64,000 nucleotides of DNA from Streptomyces sp. NRRL B-24085 (lineage in GTDB: Bacteria; Actinomycetota; Actinomycetes; Streptomycetales; Streptomycetaceae), in NCBI RefSeq assembly GCF_001282115.1, contig NZ_LJBR01000069.1, forward strand, positions 1 to 64,000, given 5' to 3'. The notes under the pieces were generated by a model that worked only from the letters and a program-made list of their open reading frames with translations, was not told the origin of the DNA and searched no databases. Position 1 is the stretch's first letter, and every line of letters begins with the position of its first letter. Below, in pieces: positions 25,391 through 33,904 of the stretch. The position numbers were made by a program, and so were the translations under genes.

Positions 25391-26041
25391 TCAGGTGCCG
25401 CGGACGTCGCGTCCCAAAGCGGCCGAGATAGCGCGCTGATGGACAAGTCCGGTGCGTACCAGCCGGGCCTCCGGCGTGAAGCAGTCGACGATCGTCATGT
25501 GGTTGGCGGCCGGGCAGATGCCGCCATCCACGATCACGGACGCGCCCACGCCCGTTGTTGTCAGGAAGTGGTTGACCTCGTCGACGGTGATGGCAGGACC
25601 GGGGTCGTCCGGGCCTGCGTCGCCGGAGATGTTGACCGTGGTGGCGGCGACGGGTGCGGTGGAGAGGGACGCCAGGCGGCCGAGGAGACCGGAGTCGTAG
25701 GTGGTCAGAGCGGGGGAGCCGACGGCTGTGTACCCGGCGGCGTCGGCCGGATCGCGCCACGGCAGGAGGAGCGCGAGATCTCCGGGCCAGAACGCGTCGG
25801 CGAGCCGCCTGGACTCCGCCGTGAGCTGGAAGCGTTGCTCGCATGCCTCAAGGGAGGGCAGGACGAACGCCAGAGACTTGCCGGGCGGGCGTTTCTTGCC
25901 GTCGAAGATGCGCTTGCAAGCATCCGCGTTTCCGGCGTCGGCGCAGATCATGTACCAGCGCTTGGTCGGCACGATCACCAACTCGCCGGCCTCGATCGCG
26001 CGTGCGGCGATGTCGAGGTCGGTGGGGTGGATCAGACGCAT
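25391..26041 (-). CDS. YrdC/Sua5-family protein
   Basis: A 216-residue protein with the YrdC fold. The nucleotide-binding segment reads VPTKRWYMICADAGNADACKRIFDGKKRPPGKSLAFVLPS, and VAATTVNISGDAGPDDPGPAI plus VIVDGG match the conserved second half. Family members make threonylcarbamoyl-AMP for tRNA, or form the carbamoyl-adenylate half of TobZ-type carbamoyltransferases. ATG 26041 has GAGGAG upstream; the longer frame runs into the PhyH gene. Last gene of the nine-gene operon, 32 bp after PhyH. A role in tailoring rather than tRNA modification is inferred. Confidence 0.75.
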   Translation of the reverse strand: MRLIHPTDLDIAARAIEAGELVIVPTKRWYMICADAGNADACKRIFDGKKRPPGKSLAFVLPSLEACEQRFQLTAESRRLADAFWPGDLALLLPWRDPADAAGYTAVGSPALTTYDSGLLGRLASLSTAPVAATTVNISGDAGPDDPGPAITVDEVNHFLTTTGVGASVIVDGGICPAANHMTIVDCFTPEARLVRTGLVHQRAISAALGRDVRGT

Positions 26042-26073
26042 GGACGTGCTCCTCACGAGATGGCGGTCGGCTT

Positions 26074-26841
26074 TCATCGGGCGGTCGGCGCGGTAGCCGT
26101 GACGGTGGCGAGGGGCGGGTAGTCGAGCCACGGGTCGCGGAGGGCTTCGAGGCGGCGTTGGGCGTGGCTGGAATGCGACACACGGAAGTACGCCATGACT
26201 CTGGGTGTCGAGGTGTAGTTGCGGCCCACCGAGTGCGGAACGAGGTGGTGCATGAGCAGGACGTCGCCAGGCTTGCCCAGAAAGGCTGTTCCGCTCTCGG
26301 TATCGATCTGCGGGGGGACCTGCTCGGTGACGCCGAGGGACCACTCGGAACGGAACCACCGGGCCATGGCCTGGTGCCCACCGGGCAGGTACCGCAACGC
26401 CCCGCCATCCGGATCGCTGATGTCGGATAGCACCACGCCGACGAGCAGTGAGAAGGTGCGCAGTTCATCAGGATCGAGATGCGGGCAGGCGACTCCGTCG
26501 ACGTGCATCGCCTTCTCGGGCTGTGACGTTGGCAGTGCGTCCTCAGGTATCCGGATCTGGATCTGCGTCGTGGTGACCGGCTGGATGTCACCGAGTAGAT
26601 CGGTCGCCAGTTCCTCCGCTCCCGAATCCGAGAACAGGCCCAGCAGGTCCGGGTGTTGGCCGAGTTCGGGTGCGAAGGTGCGTTGCGTGTACGCGGAGAT
26701 CTGCGAGGCGTCCATCTCCTCGCGGAACCAGGCGTCGATGAGGGACGAGGCTCGGGCGATCAGGGCATCGGGTACGAGGCCGCGTCGGACGGCAACGCCG
26801 TCCCTTGCGAAACCGGCCTTCTCTTCATAGGTGAGGGACAT
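26074..26841 (-). CDS. Phytanoyl-CoA dioxygenase (PhyH) family protein
   Basis: A 255-residue Fe(II)/2-oxoglutarate-dependent oxygenase. The iron facial triad is visible as HVD in KAMHVDGVACPH and the distal His in LLMHHLVPHSVGRN; the Arg in STPRVMAYFRV would bind 2-oxoglutarate. PhyH enzymes hydroxylate or halogenate metabolites in many natural-product pathways. ATG 26841 has GGAGG four bases upstream. It overlaps the creatininase gene by 17 bp. Confidence 0.85.
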   Translation of the reverse strand: MSLTYEEKAGFARDGVAVRRGLVPDALIARASSLIDAWFREEMDASQISAYTQRTFAPELGQHPDLLGLFSDSGAEELATDLLGDIQPVTTTQIQIRIPEDALPTSQPEKAMHVDGVACPHLDPDELRTFSLLVGVVLSDISDPDGGALRYLPGGHQAMARWFRSEWSLGVTEQVPPQIDTESGTAFLGKPGDVLLMHHLVPHSVGRNYTSTPRVMAYFRVSHSSHAQRRLEALRDPWLDYPPLATVTATAPTAR

Positions 26842-27655
26842 TGGTCCTCCGAAGGGTGTCCGGGACATCGGTATTGGGGGCCGCAAGGCGGGCGAGTACC
26901 TCCGCGCCAGCGTCCACGGCGCTCGCGATGATCGAGTGGCCGGCGGCGGCGCTGGCTTTTCGGGGATCGCCGCCGATGATGCCGAGTGAGGAGATCGCCG
27001 GGTCGCAGGATGACCACGGCCACGCGGTGCCGCGTCGGAGTATGAGCCGCTGAATCTCCTCGCGTCGGCCCGGATCGGGGGTGTGGTCGGCAGGGATTCG
27101 GCCGAGATGCACCATGTCCGGGGCGAGGGCGAGCATCATCGAGGTCTCGCGGACACCCGCGTGGATCTCGGGCAACTCGCTGACGGTGGCCTCGGGCGAC
27201 AGCGAGACGGGGTTGATGACGCAGACGGCGATGCCGTAGGTCTGCTGGAGTTCGTAGGCCAGCGTTTCGAGGACGCCGCGGTTTCCGCCGTGCCCGTTGA
27301 CGATGAGCAGCCGACGGGCGGTGGTGGCGCTGACGTACTGACCGACGATGGTGTCAAGCAGGCTGCTGAATGTCGTGATCTTCAACGAGACGACGCCGGC
27401 CGACCACGCGTGCTCCGGGGAGAGCCCGTACGGCAGGGCGGGCAGGGCCCACAGGTCGTGGTGGTCGCCGTAGCGTCCGACCAGCATCTGGGCGAATCGT
27501 TCGGCTATGACGGTGTCGGTATTGAGCGGCAGGTGTGGGCCGTGCTGCTCCGTCGAGCCGATCGGCAGGACCAGGACCGAGTGGCGGCTGAGCCGCGCCG
27601 AGACGTCCGGCGCGGTCAGCTGGTCATACGTGCGCGGTCTCCCGGTTTCCCTCAT
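26825..27655 (-). CDS. Creatininase-family amidohydrolase
   Basis: A 276-residue metal-dependent amidase. Metal and substrate motifs are GSTEQHGPHLPLNTDT (~32-47), VNGHGGNRG (~117) and HAGVRETSMML (~165). The family includes creatininase, the formamide hydrolase ArfB of flavin/F420 synthesis and the mycofactocin peptidase MftE, all cleaving C-N amide bonds of small molecules or short peptides. ATG overlaps the methyltransferase stop (ATGA). The substrate cannot be told from sequence. Confidence 0.88.
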   Translation of the reverse strand: MRETGRPRTYDQLTAPDVSARLSRHSVLVLPIGSTEQHGPHLPLNTDTVIAERFAQMLVGRYGDHHDLWALPALPYGLSPEHAWSAGVVSLKITTFSSLLDTIVGQYVSATTARRLLIVNGHGGNRGVLETLAYELQQTYGIAVCVINPVSLSPEATVSELPEIHAGVRETSMMLALAPDMVHLGRIPADHTPDPGRREEIQRLILRRGTAWPWSSCDPAISSLGIIGGDPRKASAAAGHSIIASAVDAGAEVLARLAAPNTDVPDTLRRTNVPHL

Positions 27656-28446
27656 GTCCGGCTCCGGCGGCCGATCCTGAGGAGGAATTCGTTCTCCTCG
27701 CCGAACGTGTCGTCGTCGCTGAACTCGGCCAGCGTCGTCTTCACCCTCGACTCGAACTCGCCCAGGCGGGCGCCGAACAGGTGCGGAGCCGCGAAGGAGG
27801 TCGAGTACAGGTATCCGAGGATGCTGTCGGTCGTCCAGGTGCGCTCGACCGGAACCCGTACCTCCTCGACCTGGTTGAAGGGTGACTCCTCCATGATCTC
27901 GCTGTACGGCCGGTTGTGGTGCTGGAAGGTCCCCTGACCAGCGCGCCGTTCCTCGCCGAGGAACTCCTTGATGACGCTGCGGACGGCTTCCTTCCAGGGA
28001 CTTCCCGCCGCCCAGAAGCTGTTGTCGCCGAAGATGGCGACAGCTCCGTCCGGGGCGACCTGCGCGTCAAGACCGGAGAGAACCGCTGCCTGGTCGAGCC
28101 AGTGGAATGCCCGGCAGATCGTCACAAGGTCCGCGCGCCAGCCGGACGGCGGCGTGAACTCCTCGGCCGTGCATTCGACGAGCGACAGACTCGCGCCTTC
28201 CAGAAGCGCCGGGCGGAGCGCCGACTCGGCGGCGGCGAGCATGTCGGCGTCGTTGTCGATGGCGATGATGTCGTCGAAGCGGTCCAGCAGTGCTTCCACG
28301 ACAAGGCCCGTTCCGGTACCGACGTCCAGCAGGCGGCGCGGGCGGTCGGTGGCCGTCGCCCGGTCCAGGACGTCGGCCACCTCGGCCGGGATGCCCGGAC
28401 GGTACTGCCGGTAGAAGCCGACGGTGCCGGTGAACAGGCTGCTCAT
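27652..28446 (-). CDS. SAM-dependent methyltransferase (class I)
   Basis: A 264-residue Rossmann-fold methyltransferase. Motif I is LLDVGTGTGLVVEAL (~39-53), the acidic residue after strand 2 is in IIAIDND, and LVTICRAFHWLD is the catalytic-strand region typical of the Methyltransf_11/25 type. Start ATG 28446; both ends overlap neighbours by 4 bp. Small-molecule O-, N- or C-methylation is likely. Confidence 0.88.
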   Translation of the reverse strand: MSSLFTGTVGFYRQYRPGIPAEVADVLDRATATDRPRRLLDVGTGTGLVVEALLDRFDDIIAIDNDADMLAAAESALRPALLEGASLSLVECTAEEFTPPSGWRADLVTICRAFHWLDQAAVLSGLDAQVAPDGAVAIFGDNSFWAAGSPWKEAVRSVIKEFLGEERRAGQGTFQHHNRPYSEIMEESPFNQVEEVRVPVERTWTTDSILGYLYSTSFAAPHLFGARLGEFESRVKTTLAEFSDDDTFGEENEFLLRIGRRSRT

Positions 28447-29111
28447 GGGATTTCCTCCGTGCGTGAGAATGCTTGGACGTGCTTGGCTGCGGCCGAGAGG
28501 TCGTCGGCGACGAGCACGCCGTGATCAACGATTAGATCCGGCTCGGGAGTTGGTCGGCCACGCGATATCCAGACGGCCCCAAATCCGGCGTTGACGGCCC
28601 CGACCACGTCACAGGCCCAGTCGTCACCGATGTGGAGGATGCGCGCAGGATCCACCGCGCAGTGTTCGGCGACCGCGAGGAACGCCCGCCGGTCCGGCTT
28701 GGCGTAGCCGATACGGCACGAGGGGAAGAAGTCGCTCACCCACGGCGCTGTGCGACGCCGGAGCCCGTCGGTGTCCGCGTCCGCGCAGGTCACGTTGGAC
28801 AGGGTCACGACCGTCGCCACCTCGCTCAGCACGCGCAGGGCGTCCATGGTCCCGGGGAACAGCGTGAGGGGAGCCGGTGGTAGATCCCGGGGGAAGTCGG
28901 CGGGTGCGACCTGCAGGGCCTCGCACACGTCGGCCACGACGGCGTCGCCGAGCGACGGTTGCGTGTGCAGGCGGTCGCGCATGATCTCGCGCGCCTGCTT
29001 CGCCGGCAGGGGGGATGCCGCGGTCAGCCGCATCGTGAGGCCGGGGCCTTCCGCGGTTCCCAGCGTTCCGCCGACGTCGACGCTGATGAGGTGGGGGCGC
29101 CGGCGGGTCAC
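28443..29111 (-). CDS. HAD-superfamily hydrolase
   Basis: A 222-residue HAD protein: motif I ISVDVGGTLG (nucleophile Asp in DVGGT; the usual second Asp is Gly), motif II TLSN, motif III Lys in YAKPDRRAF, motif IV GDDWACD. Lack of the Asp at nucleophile+2 is seen in some HAD subfamilies and may change acid/base chemistry. A phosphatase step on a pathway intermediate is the simplest idea. Four-base overlaps on both sides. Confidence 0.85.
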   Translation of the reverse strand: MTRRRPHLISVDVGGTLGTAEGPGLTMRLTAASPLPAKQAREIMRDRLHTQPSLGDAVVADVCEALQVAPADFPRDLPPAPLTLFPGTMDALRVLSEVATVVTLSNVTCADADTDGLRRRTAPWVSDFFPSCRIGYAKPDRRAFLAVAEHCAVDPARILHIGDDWACDVVGAVNAGFGAVWISRGRPTPEPDLIVDHGVLVADDLSAAAKHVQAFSRTEEIP

Positions 29112-29551
29112 GCGGCACTCCTCGCGGGAGGTAGTGCGGAGACGATGGCCGCGATGCGGGCGCTACGGATCTCACGCGTCGTGGCCTCGGACAGGAAGGT
29201 GAGGGCGTAGCGCAGTTCCGCGTCGTCCAAGGCCTCGAGGATCCGCCCCTCGGCTTCGGCGGCCGACTCCAGGTCCCCTGGTGCCGTTTGCGGACGCAGG
29301 CCGTGCGGTAGGTGCAGTGTCCCGGACCAGCGCGCTCGGAGCGCGGGTACGGTTCCGGGGTCCGTGGGGTGCAGGACGGTGACGTCGTCCAGGGTCATGA
29401 TGCGTACGGGGATGTTCGTACCGTCCAGGTCGAGACGTCCGGACAGGAAGGTGTCGTGCCCGCCGAGGCGTTCGGTCAGCACCAGGAGCGGTCCGTCGGG
29501 CGTGCGCCCCACGGATCCCTCGACAGGGAGGCTTACTGATGTTCGCGGCAT
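29108..29551 (-). CDS. Hypothetical protein of the nine-gene operon
   Basis: A 147-residue protein without recognised family: a beta-rich first half (VEGSVGRTPDGPLLVLTERLGGHDTFLSGRLDLDGTNIPVRIMTLDDVTVLHP) and a helical end (ALTFLSEATTREIRSARIAAIVSALPPA) faintly like the tail of YdeI/OmpD-associated proteins. ATG 29551 has GGAGGA upstream and overlaps the enolase-family gene by 19 bp. Conservation of coupling on both sides argues it is needed in the pathway, perhaps as a binding or accessory protein. Confidence 0.7.
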   Translation of the reverse strand: MPRTSVSLPVEGSVGRTPDGPLLVLTERLGGHDTFLSGRLDLDGTNIPVRIMTLDDVTVLHPTDPGTVPALRARWSGTLHLPHGLRPQTAPGDLESAAEAEGRILEALDDAELRYALTFLSEATTREIRSARIAAIVSALPPARSAA

Positions 29552-30603
29552 GGTGTCCTCCTCGGGATGGTGCCGAGACCGGGAGATTCCGGCAGGCGTA
29601 GGTGTCCGTGTTCGGGGAGCCAGGTGTGGTCGTAGAGTCGCTGCCGGCCCGGCTCCCACTGAAGGCGGTACTCGATCGCGAGGGCGGCCTCGGGGAACGC
29701 GGCGGCAAGGTGGATGCCGGGGACCAGCGAGCGGCCATGCGGATAGACCGGCACCTTGCGGGCGCGAGCAGCTGCCAGGACTTCGACAGCCCTGGTGAGA
29801 CCGCCGCATCCGACGACGTCGAGTGTCAGGGCCACAGGGCGGGTCGTGTCGAGCACGGTGGCGGGGTCCTCGCGGAGCGAGAGGCGCTCGCCTATGGCTA
29901 CGGGCACGGGCGTCGATGCCAGTCGGTCGTATGCCCGTAGATCGTGACGTGGCAGAGGATCCTCCAGCCAGATCAAGGCGGACGGATCGACCAGTCCAGC
30001 AAATGCCATGGCCAGGGAGGGAGTCCACGTACCCACAGCGTCCACGGCGATCCGGATCCCTGTTTCCTCGGCCGCGTGTTCCACAGCCATGGCGAGAGTC
30101 CGCGCTGCCCCCGTCGCGTCGTGTGGTGTTCGGCAGCGGAGCCCCCACTTGGTGAAGGCCCAACCGCCTGCCAGGACTTCGCTCAGGACGTCCGACTCGA
30201 CAGGGCCGGTCAGCTCCTGTGTCAGCCACGACGCGTACGCCGGTACGGATCGGCGCGCGGTCTTCGGAGTCAGGAGGTCCGCCACCGGACGACCGTCAAG
30301 GCGCCCGTGCAAATCCCACGCCGCGCAGTCGATGGCACCCATGGCCCACGGGGCCTGCGGGTGCGGACTCGCGATCGCAGGCCCCAACAGGCACTGGCGG
30401 AGCGCCTGATGGTCTGTGGCATCGGCTCCGATCACGGTCGGCGCGAGGACCTTGTCCGCGTAGGAGGCGATGGCAGTGCTGACGGGGCCGTACCAGCCCG
30501 TCTCCCCAGCCGCGTGAAGGGCGATGAACGCCGTGTCATCCCCCGCAGGTTCGGCATCCCGTACGTCGACGACTTCGATCCGGTCGATGCGGATCGCGCT
30601 CAT
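29533..30603 (-). CDS. Mandelate racemase/muconate lactonizing enzyme family protein
   Basis: A 356-residue enolase-superfamily enzyme. The capping domain (residues 1-125) is followed by a barrel: catalytic-lysine strand FTKWGL (~178), metal ligands Asp in IRIAVDAVGTW, Glu in LIWLEDPLP and Glu in VAIGERLSL, and a late YPHGRSLVPGIHLAAAFPEA. These enzymes abstract a proton next to a carboxylate (racemisation, dehydration, lactonisation). ATG 30603 overlaps the phosphoketolase-like stop (TGATG), with GGAGG upstream. Confidence 0.87.
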   Translation of the reverse strand: MSAIRIDRIEVVDVRDAEPAGDDTAFIALHAAGETGWYGPVSTAIASYADKVLAPTVIGADATDHQALRQCLLGPAIASPHPQAPWAMGAIDCAAWDLHGRLDGRPVADLLTPKTARRSVPAYASWLTQELTGPVESDVLSEVLAGGWAFTKWGLRCRTPHDATGAARTLAMAVEHAAEETGIRIAVDAVGTWTPSLAMAFAGLVDPSALIWLEDPLPRHDLRAYDRLASTPVPVAIGERLSLREDPATVLDTTRPVALTLDVVGCGGLTRAVEVLAAARARKVPVYPHGRSLVPGIHLAAAFPEAALAIEYRLQWEPGRQRLYDHTWLPEHGHLRLPESPGLGTIPRRTPCREHQ

Positions 30604-32660
30604 CAGGCCGCCTCCCGGGCCGCGAGAAGGCGATTCGCCGCCTGGGCCAGGCCGGCGGGGGTCAGACCCAGAGTGTCGGCGAGTTGCGCCTGGGGCGTCG
30701 GCCCGGTCGGCTCCTGCCAGCCGATGACCTCGGCCGGGCGGCGAAGCCTTCCCGCCAGTAGGCCCCAAACGGCGGCCGGATGGCCGAGGGTGACCACGAG
30801 AACTGCGGCGTGCTGGCCGAAGTATTGATCGATGTCCGCGTCGGACAACCCTCGCGGCCATGTCGTGGGATCACCGAGCACGGTCAGGTCGAGGAGATTC
30901 ACGGCCCGGACGCGGCATCCGCGGTTTCCGCGAAGCAGCGGGATGGCCTCAGCGGCGACGGCGGCCGGGAGGTCGCCCGCGGTGACGATGGTGATGTCCG
31001 GTTCGCCGTCATCGCTCAGATGCGGCCAGATGGCGAGCCCGTAGGCCTGCTCTTCGTGCACGGTGTCAGTGGGGTGGGCGGTCGCGGTGTGCTTGCCCGC
31101 CACGACGACGTTGACACCTCCATCCGAATGGAGAGCCTCTTCCAATGCGACTGCGGTACGGGTCGGATCGGCGGGTGTGAGCACTCGGACAGCGGGGTCG
31201 CCCATGGCCAGGAGTGCTGTGGCGAAGGACGGATCTCCGTGCGTGAAGACGTTGTTCCAGCCGTACGACGTCAGAAGCAGGTTCAGGCTGGGCAGAACCG
31301 GCGCCCCCGCGAGGCGGCGCTGTTTGAGGTGAGCGGCGACTCCGCTCAGCAGCAGCGGAGCGAAGGCTTCGTAGGAGACCAGGACTCCGCGACGGCCGCT
31401 GGCTGTCCAGCCGGCGAGCCACTCCAGCAGGACCTCCTCGGCCAGCAACTCCTTCGTCCAGGGTTCTCTGGCCAAGCCCCCGAGACGGTTGGAGGCCAGC
31501 TCGTCCGGGCTGAACACCTGGAACCCGCCGTCCGCGGCGTGGTCGCGGATCACGGTGGTCACGGCGCCGGCGAACGTGCCAAAGCCCTTGTAACCGAGCG
31601 GCGTTCGGTGATCGGCCGGCCTCTGTTCGGCGTGCGTCGGGCGTAGTCGGCACCACCGGGCCGCTGCCATCGCACGAGCCAGTCCGCCTAGCGGGCGCCC
31701 GTCGGGATCGAACAGCTCGTGTGGCGAGTACCGGGCGAGCCACCGCTCCAGGAGTTCCAGTTGGTCGGCCACGCGTCCGGGGGCTGACAGCGGGGTCTTG
31801 TGGGCGCGCGGGGTGCCGAGAATCCGGCGGCCTTCCACCGTCTCCGGTCCACCCCAGCCCTTCGTGCACCGTAGGAAGACGGCGACACGGCGGCTACGGC
31901 TGGTCGTGTCCAGGGCCTGCTGGAACATCTCGTGAAAGGCCGCGTGCTCCTCCTGGGAGCCCTCGACGACATGCACCACTCGGGCGTCCCAGCCCTGGCC
32001 GGTGGCGTACGCGCGCAGCTGGTCGTCGGTCATTCCTCCCAGCAGGCTTTGGCCGCCCATCCGGAATCCGTTGACGTGGATGACGGGGAGAACCTGTGCG
32101 CCCGGCACGACGCCTGTCGCCAGCCACGAGGCCGCCGTCGTGGGCGTCTCGCATTCACCGTCCCCGACGACGGGGACCAGAACGCGGTCGGGCGCGTCGA
32201 GCGCGGCACCCTGGGCGAACGCCAGCGCACCGCCGAGCCGTCCTCCGAGGTAGTCACCGGCCCACAGGGCGGGATGTACCTCGGCACCGAGTCCGTCGAC
32301 ATGTGGGAATGCCCGTGAAAGCCGGATCAGACCGTCCACGTCAGGCGTGAACTGGGGGCGGATCGCCTGGAGTTCTCCGCTGAGCCAGGCCATCGACAGC
32401 TGGACGATCCCTGCATGGCCGGCGCCGAGGATCGGCACCACGTCCCGCTCGGGGGACGTCTGGCCCGCGGCCAGCGCGACATGCGCCAGTGCCCAGGCCG
32501 TGCCCGGAACGGTGCCCCAGTGACCGGAGGGGTCGGGCTTCACGTGTTCGTGGGACAGGGGCTCGGAGAGCAGTACGTTCCCGCGGAGGTGCAGCTGGCA
32601 CACCGAGGCGTATGTCGTGGCTCGCCAGAGGGCGTCGGCCAAGACCGCGACGTCGGTCAT
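30603..32660 (-). CDS. Phosphoketolase-like thiamine diphosphate enzyme (divergent)
   Basis: A 685-residue protein of the XFP family, shorter than the usual ~790. Matches include SEPLSHEHVKPDPSGHWGTVPG near the N-terminus, the ThDP motif VVGDGECETPTTAASW with VLPVIHVNGFRM, FSPDELASNRLG, and the middle-domain VLVSYEAFAPLL...SLNLLLTSYGWNNVFTHGDPSF. Two hallmarks differ: GPGHGGP is GAGHAGI, and GSIHEGGELGY is WAGDYLGGRLG, losing a conserved His. I infer a ThDP lyase/transferase on a substrate other than xylulose 5-phosphate. Start ATG 32660 overlaps the radical SAM stop (ATGA). Confidence 0.85.
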   Translation of the reverse strand: MTDVAVLADALWRATTYASVCQLHLRGNVLLSEPLSHEHVKPDPSGHWGTVPGTAWALAHVALAAGQTSPERDVVPILGAGHAGIVQLSMAWLSGELQAIRPQFTPDVDGLIRLSRAFPHVDGLGAEVHPALWAGDYLGGRLGGALAFAQGAALDAPDRVLVPVVGDGECETPTTAASWLATGVVPGAQVLPVIHVNGFRMGGQSLLGGMTDDQLRAYATGQGWDARVVHVVEGSQEEHAAFHEMFQQALDTTSRSRRVAVFLRCTKGWGGPETVEGRRILGTPRAHKTPLSAPGRVADQLELLERWLARYSPHELFDPDGRPLGGLARAMAAARWCRLRPTHAEQRPADHRTPLGYKGFGTFAGAVTTVIRDHAADGGFQVFSPDELASNRLGGLAREPWTKELLAEEVLLEWLAGWTASGRRGVLVSYEAFAPLLLSGVAAHLKQRRLAGAPVLPSLNLLLTSYGWNNVFTHGDPSFATALLAMGDPAVRVLTPADPTRTAVALEEALHSDGGVNVVVAGKHTATAHPTDTVHEEQAYGLAIWPHLSDDGEPDITIVTAGDLPAAVAAEAIPLLRGNRGCRVRAVNLLDLTVLGDPTTWPRGLSDADIDQYFGQHAAVLVVTLGHPAAVWGLLAGRLRRPAEVIGWQEPTGPTPQAQLADTLGLTPAGLAQAANRLLAAREAA

Positions 32661-33754
32661 CGCCCACCGACCAGGCTCTCGCCGGCGAAAGTGAAGTACC
32701 ACAAGGGCCGGTAGCACTCCCACGCCACGGGACGCAGACCGCTGGAGCCCATGATCTCCTCGATGGCCCTGCGAGCCTGGAGGTAGAACTCCAGGTCCTG
32801 GGCACCGTCGGCCCGCAACCCGGCCATGATCGAGTTGTGGGCCTGGTACACCTGGAAGTTCGGGAACTCGGTGACGTACGGCGCGAGCGCTGCGACACCC
32901 TCGCGGAGTGCTTCGAGTCCGTCCAGGCCGACGATGTACGTGAACGAGGTGCCGTGGCCGACGCGCAGCGCGCGCTGGAGTACCTGCGCCATCTCGGAGG
33001 TTGCGAGTGTGGCCTTGCTGGCCTTGAGCAGCAGGTCGCGCCGGGTGAAGCACTCGGCGGTGAGGCGCAGCACGAAGGGGGACGCGTGCGTGGCGAGGTC
33101 CTCGAACGCCTCCTCGGTGCGCAGCACCGAAGTGAGGAAGCCGATCCGTGCGTTGATGTTGTGCTCGGTGAGCACGCTCCGGAGCGATCGGAGATGGTCG
33201 GTCGCTGCCCCCTCGCGTTCGAAGCAGCCGGTCGAGACAGTGATCTCACGAAGTTCGGTCAGGTCGCCGCGGGGATGCTGTTCCGACATCGCCGCCAGCA
33301 GTTCGTTCAGCTCCCGCTCCTCCGACAGACGGGGATCAGCGGCGGCCTCCAGGGTGTTGGGGCAGAAGGCGCATCCGACACAGCGGCTCCGGGCGTTCGG
33401 GTTGAACGTCGCCGCTCGGCCGCCGTCACGGAAGTACCCGCCAACGGCCTCGTCGGCGTCGATGCGTTCAATGCTCCCGATCGGCTCACCGCCGATCGTC
33501 AGCTGTCCGTCCTCCAGACGGAACGGCGAACGAGCCGCGTTCAGAGGGACGATGACCTGCCAGGGCACGGACGGAGCGGTGGCAAGGCGCACCAGCACGC
33601 GTGCCCGGTGGCGTGGGATGTCCGACGAGATCCCGTGCAGGTTGATGGAGATGAGCAGCGCGTCCTCGACGGGAACCGCGTATCGGGCCGCGAGGCGCTC
33701 AACAGACGTGAGCGAAGCCGTTGATGCGGGTAGTTCACCAAGCACTGCGGACAT
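32657..33754 (-). CDS. Radical SAM-like protein with atypical CX2CX2C cluster motif
   Basis: A 365-residue protein. Cysteines 125, 128 and 131 in SRCVGCAFCPNT would bind an iron-sulphur cluster, but spacing is CX2CX2C rather than CX3CX2C. It is followed by strands like those of a radical SAM barrel (LREITVSTGCFER, ARIGFLTSVLR, PFVLRLTAECFTRRDLLLK, TSFTYIVGLDGLE). The ~110-residue N-terminal region is an extra domain. ATG 33754 has GGAG seven bases upstream. First gene of the nine-gene operon, so it may carry out or start the central chemistry. Confidence 0.75.
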   Translation of the reverse strand: MSAVLGELPASTASLTSVERLAARYAVPVEDALLISINLHGISSDIPRHRARVLVRLATAPSVPWQVIVPLNAARSPFRLEDGQLTIGGEPIGSIERIDADEAVGGYFRDGGRAATFNPNARSRCVGCAFCPNTLEAAADPRLSEERELNELLAAMSEQHPRGDLTELREITVSTGCFEREGAATDHLRSLRSVLTEHNINARIGFLTSVLRTEEAFEDLATHASPFVLRLTAECFTRRDLLLKASKATLATSEMAQVLQRALRVGHGTSFTYIVGLDGLEALREGVAALAPYVTEFPNFQVYQAHNSIMAGLRADGAQDLEFYLQARRAIEEIMGSSGLRPVAWECYRPLWYFTFAGESLVGGR

Positions 33755-33904
33755 GCGCGCACTCCATCCCAGCCAGCCGTATGGGGTTCTGGTACTGCAT
33801 CGGCGGCCCGTTCCACGTCGGGGCCGATGAGAGAAGAGCGTGCTGGAGAACACCGGGACGGCAGAACCGCATCCCGGGACGATCCGAGGACGTCTTGGGA
33901 CGTT

